Shown in pieces: positions 1 to 8,543 of a stretch of 64,000 nucleotides of DNA. Location: the NCBI RefSeq assembly GCF_003049725.1, contig NZ_QAGM01000005.1:110613-174612 (forward strand), in the 5' to 3' direction. The stretch's first letter is position 1. The number at the start of each line of letters is the position of its first letter. The position numbers were made by a program, and so were the translations under genes. Under the pieces are notes generated by a model, which was not told where the DNA came from, did not search any database, and saw only the letters and a list, made by a program, of their open reading frames with translations. Source of the DNA: Oceanimonas marisflavi. Lineage in GTDB: Bacteria; Pseudomonadota; Gammaproteobacteria; Enterobacterales; Aeromonadaceae.

Positions 1-219
1 GCTCAGGCCATCGTTCACCCCATGGCGGCTGCCGGTGGTGATGTAAGCATCACAGGCACCAGGAGTCTCCGGCAATTCATTATCCAGAGCCCGGTACACC
101 TCGAACTCCAGACTGCTGTCCACTGCGCTCAGCAACTGGCTGATCATCTGCGGATAATTGCCATGCCGGGGCTGCAGCTGATCCAGTACGTCATCGCACT
201 GTAAAATACCTATCTTCAT
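1..219 (-). CDS. Class I glutamine amidotransferase-like protein, N-terminal 73 residues (cut by window edge)
   Basis: Only the first 73 codons are present and the gene runs off the left edge. The reading frame starts at an ATG preceded by AAGGAA. It opens MKIGILQCDD and continues through HGNYPQMI to YITTGSRHGVND, the pattern of the GuaA/PuuD-type amidotransferase fold before its nucleophile elbow. The catalytic Cys-His-Glu triad lies outside the window. It is the last visible gene of the minus-strand permease/ligase/dehydrogenase operon, 19 bases after the alcohol dehydrogenase. By analogy with PuuD it may hydrolyse a gamma-glutamyl amide to release glutamate; that role is inferred from context. 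Confidence 0.7.
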   Translation of the reverse strand, partial: MKIGILQCDDVLDQLQPRHGNYPQMISQLLSAVDSSLEFEVYRALDNELPETPGACDAYITTGSRHGVNDGLS

Positions 220-238
220 CGAAATTCCTTAACCGGCC

Positions 239-1402
239 TCACAGGGTACCGGTGATGGCATTACGACACAGTTGTTCATATTGCTCTGCCGTAAACGAGA
301 TGGGATTGCCACCAGATGACGGGTCGGCCACCGCCATGGCGCCAATCTGTTTGGCCCGATCCAGTTCGATGCCAATTTCGCCCAAACTGTGTGGGATGCC
401 CAGTTCGGCTCTCAGGGTTAACACCCAGTCCAGAAAACCGTTAAAACCTCCGTGCTCCAGCCCCAGGTAACGGGACAAACGCTCGATAGCCGGCGTAATC
501 GCTTCTTCATTTGCCTTGAGCACATAAGGCATCAGGATGGCGTTGAGCAAACCATGATGTGCGTCATACAGGGCTCCGATGGGGTGAGCCAGGGCATGCA
601 TGGCGCCCAGCCCCCGCTGAAAGGCAGTGGCGCCCATGCTGGAGGCCACCAGCATCTGACAACGAGCTTCCAGATCACTGCCGTCCCGCACCGCTCTCGG
701 CAGATAAGTATGGATCAGACGAATGCCTTCAAGGGCGATCCCCTCCGCCATCGGATGATATCCGGGGGCACAGAAGGCTTCCAGATTATGAGACAGGGCA
801 TCCATACCGGTGGCAGCAGTAATCTTGCCCGGCAGGCCCACCGTCAGATCGGGATCCAGGATCACCAGCGCTGGTAGCATCTTCGGATGAAAGATAATGC
901 GTTTGATATGGTTGGCCTGATCGGTGATTACCGAGGCGCGGCCGACCTCAGATCCCGTACCCGCAGTCGTCGGTACCGCCACCACCGGCGCTATACCCTT
1001 TCCTTTCGCCCGAGACCAGTTGTCCCCCACATCCTCGAAATCCCACAATGACCTGTCCTGGCCAACCATCAGTGCGATGGCCTTGCCCGCATCCAGCGCT
1101 GAGCCTCCGCCAAGGGCAATCACACCATCATGACTCCCCGCCTTGTAGGCGCCGACCCCGTCCTCGACATTTTCTCCAGTCGGGTTGCCCTTGATGGCGG
1201 AAAACACCGCTATCTTCAGTCCCTGCTCCCGGCAATCGGTCACGATGGCGGACACCATGGGCAGAGCGGCCAGGCCCGGGTCCGTCACCAACAGTGGGGC
1301 TTCCATCCCCAACTGGCGGCAGGCGTCGGCCAGTTCCCTGATATGTCCACTTCCAACTTTTATCTGGGTCGGATAATTCCAGTTAGCAATATAGGTGGTC
1401 AT
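239..1402 (-). CDS. Iron-containing alcohol dehydrogenase (group III)
   Basis: A 387-residue NAD(P)-dependent alcohol dehydrogenase of the FucO/EutG family. The nucleotide-binding GGGSALDAGK motif is at about residues 98-107. The four metal ligands of the family are all visible: Asp201 and His205 (MDALSH), His269 (MHALAHP) and His283 (DAHHG). Length is typical of the family. It starts 9 bases after the aldehyde dehydrogenase stop, so the two are surely co-transcribed. A paired alcohol and aldehyde dehydrogenase suggests the substrate carries a primary alcohol that is oxidised to a carboxylate. In this operon the natural candidate is the hydroxyl of a gamma-glutamylated amino alcohol. The substrate is inferred; the enzyme family is certain. 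Confidence 0.9.
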   Translation of the reverse strand: MTTYIANWNYPTQIKVGSGHIRELADACRQLGMEAPLLVTDPGLAALPMVSAIVTDCREQGLKIAVFSAIKGNPTGENVEDGVGAYKAGSHDGVIALGGGSALDAGKAIALMVGQDRSLWDFEDVGDNWSRAKGKGIAPVVAVPTTAGTGSEVGRASVITDQANHIKRIIFHPKMLPALVILDPDLTVGLPGKITAATGMDALSHNLEAFCAPGYHPMAEGIALEGIRLIHTYLPRAVRDGSDLEARCQMLVASSMGATAFQRGLGAMHALAHPIGALYDAHHGLLNAILMPYVLKANEEAITPAIERLSRYLGLEHGGFNGFLDWVLTLRAELGIPHSLGEIGIELDRAKQIGAMAVADPSSGGNPISFTAEQYEQLCRNAITGTL

Positions 1403-1411
1403 GCTCTCTCC

Positions 1412-2803
1412 TCAGCTCGGCAGCTTGATATGAAATGACTTGGGTCGTGTCAGGCTTTCGTAACCCAATTTCGACAGAGTACAACCCCGTCCGGATTGCT
1501 TGACCCCGGTCCAGGCCAGAGCCGGGTCCAGATAGTCGCAGCGGTTGATAAAGAAGGTGCCGGTATGCAGCTGCTCGCCGAGGCTGACACCCGTATCGAT
1601 ATCCCGGGTAAAGATGGCTGCAGTCAGGCCGAAATCGCTGTCGTTCATCAGTGCAATGGCTTCCTCGTCGGACTGTACTTTCTGAATGCCGACCACGGGG
1701 CCGAAGGATTCTTCCGTCATCACTCTCATGCGGTGGTTGACTCCGGTCAGCACCTGCGGCGCCATATAGGGAGTGCCCGGTCGATCCAGGGGGAAATCCT
1801 CCGGTTTTATGTGCGCCGTTGCTCCCTGTGCCACCGCCTCGGCTATTTGTCCACGCACAAAATCAGCGGCGCCGGAACGTACCAGGGGCCCCAGAGTGGT
1901 CTCGGGATCATCGGCACGCCCCAGCTGGTAACCCTTGACCAGGGCGACGGCCTTGTCCACGAAGGCATCGTATACATCCGCATGCACGTAGATGCGTTCT
2001 ATACCGCAACAGGACTGGCCCGAGTTAAAGAAGGCGCCATCAATAGCTGTATCCACGGCCTGATCAATATCGGCATCGGCCCGCACATAGGCCGGATCCT
2101 TACCGCCCAGCTCCAGCCCAACGCCAATAAAACGTCCCGCCGCCGCCTGCTCGACTGCGGTTCCGCCCGCAACCGAACCGGTGAAGGCCACATAATCCAC
2201 CTCGGGCGCCTGGATAAGGCTGGTGGTGTCGGGGTGAGAAAGGTGCAGATACTGGAACACACCTCTCGGCAGACCTGCTGCAGCAAAGGCTTCGGCCAGC
2301 CGTTCGGCACACAGCGGGGTCTGGGCCGAGTGCTTGAGGATCACCGTATTGCCCGCCATGATGGCCGGCATTACCGCATTGATGGCCGTAAGGTAGGGAA
2401 AGTTCCAGGGGGCGATCACCAGCACCAGGCCCAGGGCCTCGCGCTTGATGTAACGTTCGAAGCCGGGCTTTTCCGGCAAGCGCACCGGTGCCAGCGCTTC
2501 TTCCGCTACCTCTATCATGTAACGAGCACGCTCGGCCAGCCCATCGACTTCACCGCCGGCATAGCGAATAGGACGTCCCATCATCCAGCTGATTTCTTCG
2601 GCAATCGCCGCCTTGTTGGCTACAAAGGCATCTACCGCGCGGTGACACAGGGCCGCCCGCTCGGCTACCGGCACCCGGCTCCACTGCCGCTGAACCTGCT
2701 TGCCGAAACGCAATGCCTCTGTGATGGCCGCCTGGTCGGCGAAGGGGCGCTCCACATAGACACTGCCGTCGATGGGAGAAATCGTTTTTACCTTGTCGTT
2801 CAT
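1412..2803 (-). CDS. NAD(P)-dependent aldehyde dehydrogenase
   Basis: A 463-residue member of the aldehyde dehydrogenase superfamily. The oxyanion Asn is in APWNFP (about 131-136), the general base Glu231 in LELGGKD, and the nucleophile Cys265 in NSGQSCCGIER. A C-terminal EESFGPVVG motif is also present. It is slightly shorter than the ~490-residue betaine/PuuC class. It lies between the gamma-glutamyl ligase (27 bases upstream) and the iron alcohol dehydrogenase (9 bases downstream) on the same strand. It would oxidise the aldehyde made by its neighbour; the precise substrate is inferred from context only. Confidence 0.9.
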   Translation of the reverse strand: MNDKVKTISPIDGSVYVERPFADQAAITEALRFGKQVQRQWSRVPVAERAALCHRAVDAFVANKAAIAEEISWMMGRPIRYAGGEVDGLAERARYMIEVAEEALAPVRLPEKPGFERYIKREALGLVLVIAPWNFPYLTAINAVMPAIMAGNTVILKHSAQTPLCAERLAEAFAAAGLPRGVFQYLHLSHPDTTSLIQAPEVDYVAFTGSVAGGTAVEQAAAGRFIGVGLELGGKDPAYVRADADIDQAVDTAIDGAFFNSGQSCCGIERIYVHADVYDAFVDKAVALVKGYQLGRADDPETTLGPLVRSGAADFVRGQIAEAVAQGATAHIKPEDFPLDRPGTPYMAPQVLTGVNHRMRVMTEESFGPVVGIQKVQSDEEAIALMNDSDFGLTAAIFTRDIDTGVSLGEQLHTGTFFINRCDYLDPALAWTGVKQSGRGCTLSKLGYESLTRPKSFHIKLPS

Positions 2804-2830
2804 ATGACACCTGACTCCATGCGAATAGGG

Positions 2831-4201
2831 TTAGATAATTTCGAAATAGCGATCCATTTCCCAGTCGGTAATATGTTTGCGGAACTCCCGCTCTTCCCAT
2901 TCCCGGGTAGCGGCAAAGTGCTCAACAAAGGCATTGCCGAACATCTCCCGCGCCGCCTCCGACTGCTTCAGGCGTTGGGCCGATTCCCACAGGGTGCGAG
3001 GCAGGTTGAGGTACTCGGGATGCTCCTGCTCGTAGGCATTGCCCTTGATCTCGGCTTCCGGTTCCAGCTTGTATTTGATGCCGTACAGGCCGGCCGCCAG
3101 CGCCGCAGCCAGCGCCAGATAGGGGTTGGCGTCGGCCGAGCCCAGGCGATACTCGACCCGCTGACTCTTGTTGCTGCCGGGGATCACCCGCAGGGCGGTA
3201 GTGCGGTTTTCTACGCCCCAGGTCGCTTCGGTCGGCGCCCAGAAACCAGGGATCAGCCGGCTGTAACTGTTCACCGTAGGCGCCAGCATTGCCAGAAACT
3301 CCGGCATCAGCTTCTGCTGACCGGCGATAAAATGCCGCTGAAGCTGGCTCATGTTGTAGGTCTGACTCGGGTCATAGAACACATTAACGCCGGCATCATC
3401 ATAGAGAGAAATATGAATGTGACCGCTCTGCCCCGGATAGTCACCGGACCACTTGGCCATAAAAGTGGCCATCAGGTTGTTCCGCTGAGCCAGCACCTTC
3501 ATAAAGGTCTTGAACAAGGCTCCCTTGTCGGCGGCACTTTCTGCATCATCCACAGCGATGGCCGCCTCCAGCACACCGGGGCCGGTTTCGGTGTGAATGC
3601 CCTCCAGGGGAAAGTCCATGGTCTCACCCAGATCCATGATCTGGTGATACAGCTCCGCGTGAACCGAGTTGCGCAACACCGAGTAACCAAACCAGTCGGG
3701 CGTCAGCGGTTCCAGATTGCGGAACCCTTTCTGCCGCACGGACTCGGGAGTCTCCTTGAACATGAAGAATTCATATTCCAGCGCTGCCTTGGCATTCAGC
3801 CCCATACTGTCGGCCATCTCCAGTACCCGCCGGAGCGTCCCCCGCGGGCAAATGGCCTCGGCCTGCCCGGCAAACTCGCACAGGAACAACAGCATGTTGT
3901 CCTCCATCGGCAGTTCGCGACAGGTGTGAGGCAGGATGCGCACCTCGGCATCGGGATAGCCGTTATGCCAGCCGGTATACTTGACGTTGTCGTAAAGCTG
4001 ATCCTTGGAATCCCATCCCAGCACCACGCTGCAGAAGGCAAAACCACCTTCGAGGGCCGAAAAGAACTTATCTTTCCTCAGATACTTCCCCAGCAACACA
4101 CCATCCTGATCGAACACCCCCACCTTGACATGGGTGAGGCCCCGCTCTTCGACTATCTGGCGAGCCTGTTCTGCATTGGTTACCTGTCTTGGTTCTAACA
4201 T
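2831..4201 (-). CDS. Glutamine-synthetase-like gamma-glutamylamine/ethanolamide ligase
   Basis: A 456-residue glutamine synthetase family protein of the PuuA/IpuC/GlnA4-like type, which ligates the gamma-carboxyl of glutamate to an amine using ATP. Visible motifs are ALEYEFFMF, ETGPGVLE, SGHIHISL, ENRTTALRV and VEYRLGSADANPY. The start at MLEPRQ is preferred because AAGGTGA lies just upstream; an in-frame extension would add 14 residues. No strong N-terminal GlnA signature is seen. It lies second in the operon, 86 bases after the permease, with a small GC-rich hairpin near 4259-4273 in that gap. The neighbours (ethanolamine-type permease, alcohol and aldehyde dehydrogenases, amidotransferase) point to an amino-alcohol substrate. 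Family assignment is strong and substrate is inferred. Confidence 0.88.
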   Translation of the reverse strand: MLEPRQVTNAEQARQIVEERGLTHVKVGVFDQDGVLLGKYLRKDKFFSALEGGFAFCSVVLGWDSKDQLYDNVKYTGWHNGYPDAEVRILPHTCRELPMEDNMLLFLCEFAGQAEAICPRGTLRRVLEMADSMGLNAKAALEYEFFMFKETPESVRQKGFRNLEPLTPDWFGYSVLRNSVHAELYHQIMDLGETMDFPLEGIHTETGPGVLEAAIAVDDAESAADKGALFKTFMKVLAQRNNLMATFMAKWSGDYPGQSGHIHISLYDDAGVNVFYDPSQTYNMSQLQRHFIAGQQKLMPEFLAMLAPTVNSYSRLIPGFWAPTEATWGVENRTTALRVIPGSNKSQRVEYRLGSADANPYLALAAALAAGLYGIKYKLEPEAEIKGNAYEQEHPEYLNLPRTLWESAQRLKQSEAAREMFGNAFVEHFAATREWEEREFRKHITDWEMDRYFEII

Positions 4202-4287
4202 ATTGTCACCTTGATTCCTTGTCTGTGTACGCGCCAAACTCACTCTGGCCGTATGCTGGCCCGGTCAGGCCGGGTACATATATGGTG

Positions 4288-5724
4288 TTACTGCAATTCG
4301 GCTTCTGCCTGGGCGATAGCGGCAAACTCCTCTTCCGGTGCCTGTGCAACCAGGCGCTTGCGGCTGTAGAAAAAGAAATACCCAACCATCAGGGCATAGA
4401 ACAGTGCCGACCACAGAGCGGCTTCTACGCTCACCAGGAAAGTGGAAATAAAGGCGGCGATCGCCAGTAACAGGGCAATACTGGTGGTCAGGATGCCACC
4501 CGGCGTCTTGTAGGGGCGCTTCATACCGGGCTCGCGCAGACGCAGCACGATGTGGGACAGCATCATCATGGCGTAGGAGAGGGTGGCTCCGAATACCGCC
4601 ATGGTGATCATCAGATCGCCTTCGCCGCTCAGCGACAGCATGAAACCGATCACGCCCGGGATGATCAATGCCAGGGCCGGTACCTTGCGCTTGCTGGTCA
4701 GGGACAGAAAGCGGGGCAGGTAGCCAGCCCGGGACAGGGCAAATACCTGACGGGAATAGGCATAGATTATCGAGAAAAAGCTGGCGATAAGGCCCGCCAG
4801 GCCGACCAGGTTCACGAAGGAGGCTAATTGTGAATCACTGCCATAAACAGATTGCAGGGCTCCCACCAAAGGTGCGCCATGCGACTGCATCAGATCGGCA
4901 CCGGCGGCACCGGGTGCCAGGAAAAGCACGCAGCCCCCGAAAACCAGCAGAATTACCATGGCGGTAATGATACCTCTCGGCATGTCTCTGGCTGGATCTC
5001 CGGCTTCCTCTGCCGCCAGTGGCACCCCTTCGACCGCCAAAAACAGCCACATGGCAAACGGCAGCGCCGCCCAGATCCCCATATAACCCTGAGGCAGGAA
5101 ATCAGATGCTCCTACGGCAGTGGGGTTGGTGGCGATATTGAACAGATTGTCCCACTGGAAATGGGGAATGAGACCGATAATGAACACCAGTATGGCCACT
5201 GCCGCCAAGGCGGTAATACCAAACATGATTTTCAGGGCCTCACCGGCCCCCCACAGGTGGATGCCAACGAAAGTCGCGTAAAAGAGGGCATATACCAAGG
5301 GGCCATCCAGGCCGAATAGTTCATTGACGTAACCACCGATAAAAATGGCAATGGCCGCCGGTGCGATGGCGTATTCGAGCAGAATGGCAGTGCCGGTCAG
5401 ATAACCGCCCCAGGGACCGAAGGCCCGGCGAGCAAAGCTGTAGCCACCACCAGCGGTGGGCAGAGAGGAAGATAATTCGGCCAGGCCCAGCACCATGCAG
5501 ATATACATGGTGGCCATCAATATGGTGGCCACCAGCATACCGCCGAAGCCACCCTGTCCCAGACCTAAGTTCCAGCCGGCGAAGTCGCCGGAAATCACGT
5601 AGGACACCCCCAGGCCGGCCAGCAAAATCCAGCCGGCGGCGCCTTTTTTCAGCTGTCGTTTTTCCAAGTATTCCTGTGATACCGAATCATAGGATACAGT
5701 TTTTGTCATTTCGTACTCGGACAT
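4288..5724 (-). CDS. eat: APC-family permease, ethanolamine permease type
   Basis: A 478-residue inner-membrane amino acid/polyamine/organocation transporter with about twelve hydrophobic segments and cytoplasmic ends. The first membrane region (GLGVSYVISGDFAGWN), the following LAELSSSLPTAGGGY and the segment RRAFGPWGGYLTGTAIL resemble the ethanolamine permease subfamily as I recall it, rather than putrescine importers. It is the first gene of the catabolic operon, so import and gamma-glutamylation are probably co-regulated. A promoter and dyad lie about 160-190 bases upstream. A different small amine as substrate cannot be excluded. Confidence 0.82.
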   Translation of the reverse strand: MSEYEMTKTVSYDSVSQEYLEKRQLKKGAAGWILLAGLGVSYVISGDFAGWNLGLGQGGFGGMLVATILMATMYICMVLGLAELSSSLPTAGGGYSFARRAFGPWGGYLTGTAILLEYAIAPAAIAIFIGGYVNELFGLDGPLVYALFYATFVGIHLWGAGEALKIMFGITALAAVAILVFIIGLIPHFQWDNLFNIATNPTAVGASDFLPQGYMGIWAALPFAMWLFLAVEGVPLAAEEAGDPARDMPRGIITAMVILLVFGGCVLFLAPGAAGADLMQSHGAPLVGALQSVYGSDSQLASFVNLVGLAGLIASFFSIIYAYSRQVFALSRAGYLPRFLSLTSKRKVPALALIIPGVIGFMLSLSGEGDLMITMAVFGATLSYAMMMLSHIVLRLREPGMKRPYKTPGGILTTSIALLLAIAAFISTFLVSVEAALWSALFYALMVGYFFFYSRKRLVAQAPEEEFAAIAQAEAELQ

Positions 5725-5882
5725 AACTCACCTCATCCTTTGTGGTGTGTTTGTTAGTGCGAAGACAGGCAGACATCGAATCGACGAACTCCAGCATTCC
5801 TTGCGAGCCTTCAACTGTCGGAGTCAGTCTAAAGCCGGTTGAAAACATCTCAACAAGCATCACTTTTTGTTTTGACAGAACT

Positions 5883-5918
5883 ATAAGTTTTATAAATAGT
5901 ACTTATTTTTCAATGCAA
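5883..5918 (-). promoter_or_regulatory. Candidate promoter with LysR-type dyad for the permease operon
   Basis: Read on the minus strand there is a -35-like TTGCAT (5918-5913), a 17-base spacer and a -10-like TTATAA (5895-5890). An inverted repeat ATAAGT-N12-ACTTAT (5883-5906) encloses the -10. It lies in an AT-rich stretch between the permease start and the end of the LysR gene. The dyad would be a plausible operator for the adjacent regulator. This is a visual match only. Confidence 0.45.
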
Positions 5919-5999
5919 TAAATAAAAGCCCGCCATAACGATGCGGGTATAAGTTCACAGAAACGAAAACCAGGGTGGCCACACCGTCATGAGCGATAG

Positions 6000-6968
6000 C
6001 TAGTGCGCATGTTCACCAATATCGATCATCTCGCTGACCCAAGGCAGGTGTCGGGTAACCTCGGACAAGTACTCGCTGGTCAGAATATTCCGTATATCAT
6101 CGGCAATGACCTGGGGTAACTCGTGCAGCTCGTGCTTGCGGGTAAGCAGGGTCAGGTTGCGATAGAAACTGCCTCCGGGGATTGGCAGGCAGCGTACCTG
6201 TGACAACCAGATCCCGCTCTGGAACAGACAAAGCGGCGTAGTTATGGTCCAGCCCAGACCAGCCGCCACCATGGAGGAAACCGCATAGCTGTTGTCCATA
6301 ACCAGCCGGTGCGGAGGCTCTAGGCGGCGATAGCGAAGATTGCGTTCAATACGCTGCCCAATAAGGGAGTGAGCAGGGTAACGAACAAAATCCAGCTTTT
6401 TTATCAGGTGTTCAAGCTGCTTGACTTCATCGGTGAAGTTCTTGGGCAGGACCAGGATGAAAGGCTCGCGTAGGATGCGAAAGCGACTCAACTCGGGATA
6501 GTCCATCAGCGCATCATCGGAAATAATGATATCCACACTGCGTGAAAGCAGCGATTCGCCATGCATATGGGACAATCCCGTAGTCATCGACCACTGCTCG
6601 GTATGACGCTTGACCGCATCAGCCAGCGGCTTGCCCACAGCAGTAGCCAGTGAGTCCACCAGAGCAATACGTACATGACGCAGTTTGTCGAAACGGCCTT
6701 TTTGCATGGCCAGGCTGGTCACCCTGGCTTCCTTTAACAGCTGACAGGCTCTGTCATAGAAGAAACGGCCCGCACGGGTAATGGCGATGGGCCGCACCGA
6801 GCGATCCAGCAGCTGGGTATTCAGGTTCTTTTCCAGATTGGACAGGCTCTGGGAGATAGAAGGCTGGGTCATGCCCAGCTTTTCCGCCGCCGCCGTCATG
6901 TTGCCACAGTCCACTATCTGAACGAACACTTCCAGTGCCCGGAGATCGAAACCGAAAGAGTGATGCAT
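6000..6968 (-). CDS. LysR-family transcriptional regulator
   Basis: A 322-residue LysR-type regulator. The N-terminal winged helix-turn-helix spans about residues 8-66, with the typical AAEKLGMTQPSISQSLSNLE recognition region and DRSVRPIAITRAG wing. It is followed by a linker helix and a periplasmic-binding-like effector domain from about residue 95. It lies immediately upstream of, and in the same direction as, the permease-led catabolic operon, with 275 non-coding bases between. It is therefore the likely regulator of that operon. It could also be read through into the operon. The effector is unknown. Confidence 0.88.
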   Translation of the reverse strand: MHHSFGFDLRALEVFVQIVDCGNMTAAAEKLGMTQPSISQSLSNLEKNLNTQLLDRSVRPIAITRAGRFFYDRACQLLKEARVTSLAMQKGRFDKLRHVRIALVDSLATAVGKPLADAVKRHTEQWSMTTGLSHMHGESLLSRSVDIIISDDALMDYPELSRFRILREPFILVLPKNFTDEVKQLEHLIKKLDFVRYPAHSLIGQRIERNLRYRRLEPPHRLVMDNSYAVSSMVAAGLGWTITTPLCLFQSGIWLSQVRCLPIPGGSFYRNLTLLTRKHELHELPQVIADDIRNILTSEYLSEVTRHLPWVSEMIDIGEHAH

Positions 6969-7086
6969 CGTCTTCGTCTAAATCTTTAACATCCCTGTAC
7001 TTTAATGATTCAGTAACCTAATGAACATGGACGACAGATACAAATACTCCGGACTGAGCCCCACTATACTCGTTCGCGGAGATTTA

Positions 7087-7183
7087 TGGATCTCATCTCC
7101 GCCTTCGCTGGGGATGACGTTCCTTCGCCGAATGACAACCAAAACGGTGAAAATGATCGTGCCCGCGAAGGCACGCATCCACG
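7087..7183. repeat. Two degenerate copies of a dispersed short GC-rich repeat in opposite orientation
   Basis: The segments at 7087-7122 and 7153-7183 both resemble the widespread intergenic repeat of the type GTCATCCCCGCGAAGGC..GGATCCA. The first is read on the minus strand and the second on the plus strand, giving a head-to-head arrangement. Both are degenerate. They occupy most of the 295-base gap between the LysR gene and the next small gene, which otherwise shows nothing recognisable apart from the ribosome-binding site. Confidence 0.5.
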
Positions 7184-7263
7184 CCAAAGACGCGTCAACC
7201 GACTTAAGCATTCCCAATTTTGAACCATGCTGTAATAGCACTGCCGTCAACAAGGAGAACAGA

Positions 7264-7455
7264 ATGACCCTATGGATTTTGCTGGCGCTGGGCATTGGGC
7301 TGGTACTGGTGCTCAGTCAGAACCGGGCCCAGAGCGAGCTGGAAAACCAGGTTGAGGCGCTGCAGGCCGAGCAGCGCCGGCTGCTGGAGCGCATCACCAC
7401 CCTGGAAAAGCTGGTGCTGGAAAAAGAAAAGCGCCGTCCCTTTGACGATCTGTAA
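7264..7455 (+). CDS. Small single-pass membrane protein with coiled coil
   Basis: A 63-residue protein starting at an ATG with AAGGAG seven bases upstream. Residues 2-18 form one hydrophobic segment (WILLALGIGLVLVL). Residues 22-57 form a highly charged heptad-like helix containing RITTLEKLVLEKEKR. The layout, an N-terminal membrane helix followed by a cytoplasmic coiled coil with an RIxxLExxL motif, resembles PspB of the phage-shock system, but no pspA or pspC lies nearby and the similarity may be only architectural. The frame stays open upstream of this ATG, but the extension crosses the degenerate repeats and is unlikely to be coding. Confidence 0.65.
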   Translation: MTLWILLALGIGLVLVLSQNRAQSELENQVEALQAEQRRLLERITTLEKLVLEKEKRRPFDDL

Positions 7456-7568
7456 AGACGCCCACTGCGCCGCTCCAATAATTGACGAGCTGTGATCCCT
7501 CCCCTTGCTCCGTCTGCACCGGCTGCCTACACTGCCCCTCTCTTTGCTCGGGACAACCAGACAACTAT

Positions 7569-8477
7569 ATGAAGAATCAGAAAAAAGCCTATCTTTACGG
7601 ACTGGGTGCGGTGGCCTGCTGGTCCACCGTGGCCAGCGCCTTCAAACTCTCGCTGGGTTATTTTGAACCGGCCCAGCTGCTGCTGGTGGCCACCATCAGC
7701 TCGCTGCTGCTGCTGCTGGGCCTGCTGGCACGTCAGGGCAAGCTGCACCTGCTGGGGCGCACCTTCAAACAGAACCCCGGTTACTACGCCCTGCTGGGGC
7801 TGATTAACCCGGCGCTCTATTATCTGGTGCTGTTTCAGGCCTACGACCTGCTGCCAGCCCAGCAGGCCCAGACCCTCAACTACACCTGGGCCATTACCCT
7901 TACCCTGCTGGCGGTGCCCTTTCTGGGCCAGACCATTCGCCGTCAGGACTGGCTGGCCATCGCACTCGGCTATTCGGGGGCCATGGTCATCGCCACCAAG
8001 GGGGATCTGCTCAGCCTGAATTTTGAAAGCCCCCTGGGGGTGGCGCTGGCGCTGGCCTCCACCCTGCTGTGGGCCGGCTACTGGATACTCAACGCCCGCA
8101 ACCAGGCCGATCCGCTGGTGACCCTTACCCTGAGCTTTTTGCTGGGGCTGCCGGTGATAGTGGCGGCCACCGCCTGGTTGTCGGACTTTTCCCTCACCGC
8201 CTGGCAGGGCTGGGTGGGCGCCATTTACGTGGGCCTGTTTGAAATGGGCTTTGCCTTTGTGATGTGGTTGCTGGCCCTGCGCCACGCCGAAAACACCGCC
8301 CGCATTTCCAACCTGATTTTTATCTCGCCCTTTGCTTCTCTGCTGTTGCTGCGGCTGCTGGTGGGCGAGCAAATCTACCCGGCCACCCTGGTGGGGCTGG
8401 TGATGATAGTGACCGCCCTGCTTATTCAGCAATGGCGCCCCCGCCGGCGGTTTGCCAAGCCCTCGGGCGCGGAGTAG
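7569..8477 (+). CDS. EamA/DMT-family transporter
   Basis: A 302-residue inner-membrane protein with about ten transmembrane segments arranged as two EamA repeats. Typical features are an early GAVACWSTVASAFKL segment, the half-repeat boundary near GYSGAMVIATKG, and a second repeat ending in QIYPATLVGLVMIV. The ATG at 7569 is preferred over an upstream in-frame start because its product begins directly before the first membrane helix. The family exports amino acids and other metabolites, and the substrate cannot be told here. It is followed after 66 bases by an aminopeptidase; a link between peptide breakdown and amino-acid export is conceivable but unproven. Confidence 0.85.
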   Translation: MKNQKKAYLYGLGAVACWSTVASAFKLSLGYFEPAQLLLVATISSLLLLLGLLARQGKLHLLGRTFKQNPGYYALLGLINPALYYLVLFQAYDLLPAQQAQTLNYTWAITLTLLAVPFLGQTIRRQDWLAIALGYSGAMVIATKGDLLSLNFESPLGVALALASTLLWAGYWILNARNQADPLVTLTLSFLLGLPVIVAATAWLSDFSLTAWQGWVGAIYVGLFEMGFAFVMWLLALRHAENTARISNLIFISPFASLLLLRLLVGEQIYPATLVGLVMIVTALLIQQWRPRRRFAKPSGAE

Positions 8478-8543
8478 AGTGAGCGAAATACGGCGAATGC
8501 CGGCCCGCGCCATCCATTTTAAATATCTCGTTAAGGAATCAAT

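Noticed and set aside
1496..4198. A 900-codon open frame on the plus strand opposite the aldehyde dehydrogenase and ligase genes
   Set aside because: It mirrors two well-supported minus-strand genes; its translation has no family pattern and arises from GC-rich codon bias.
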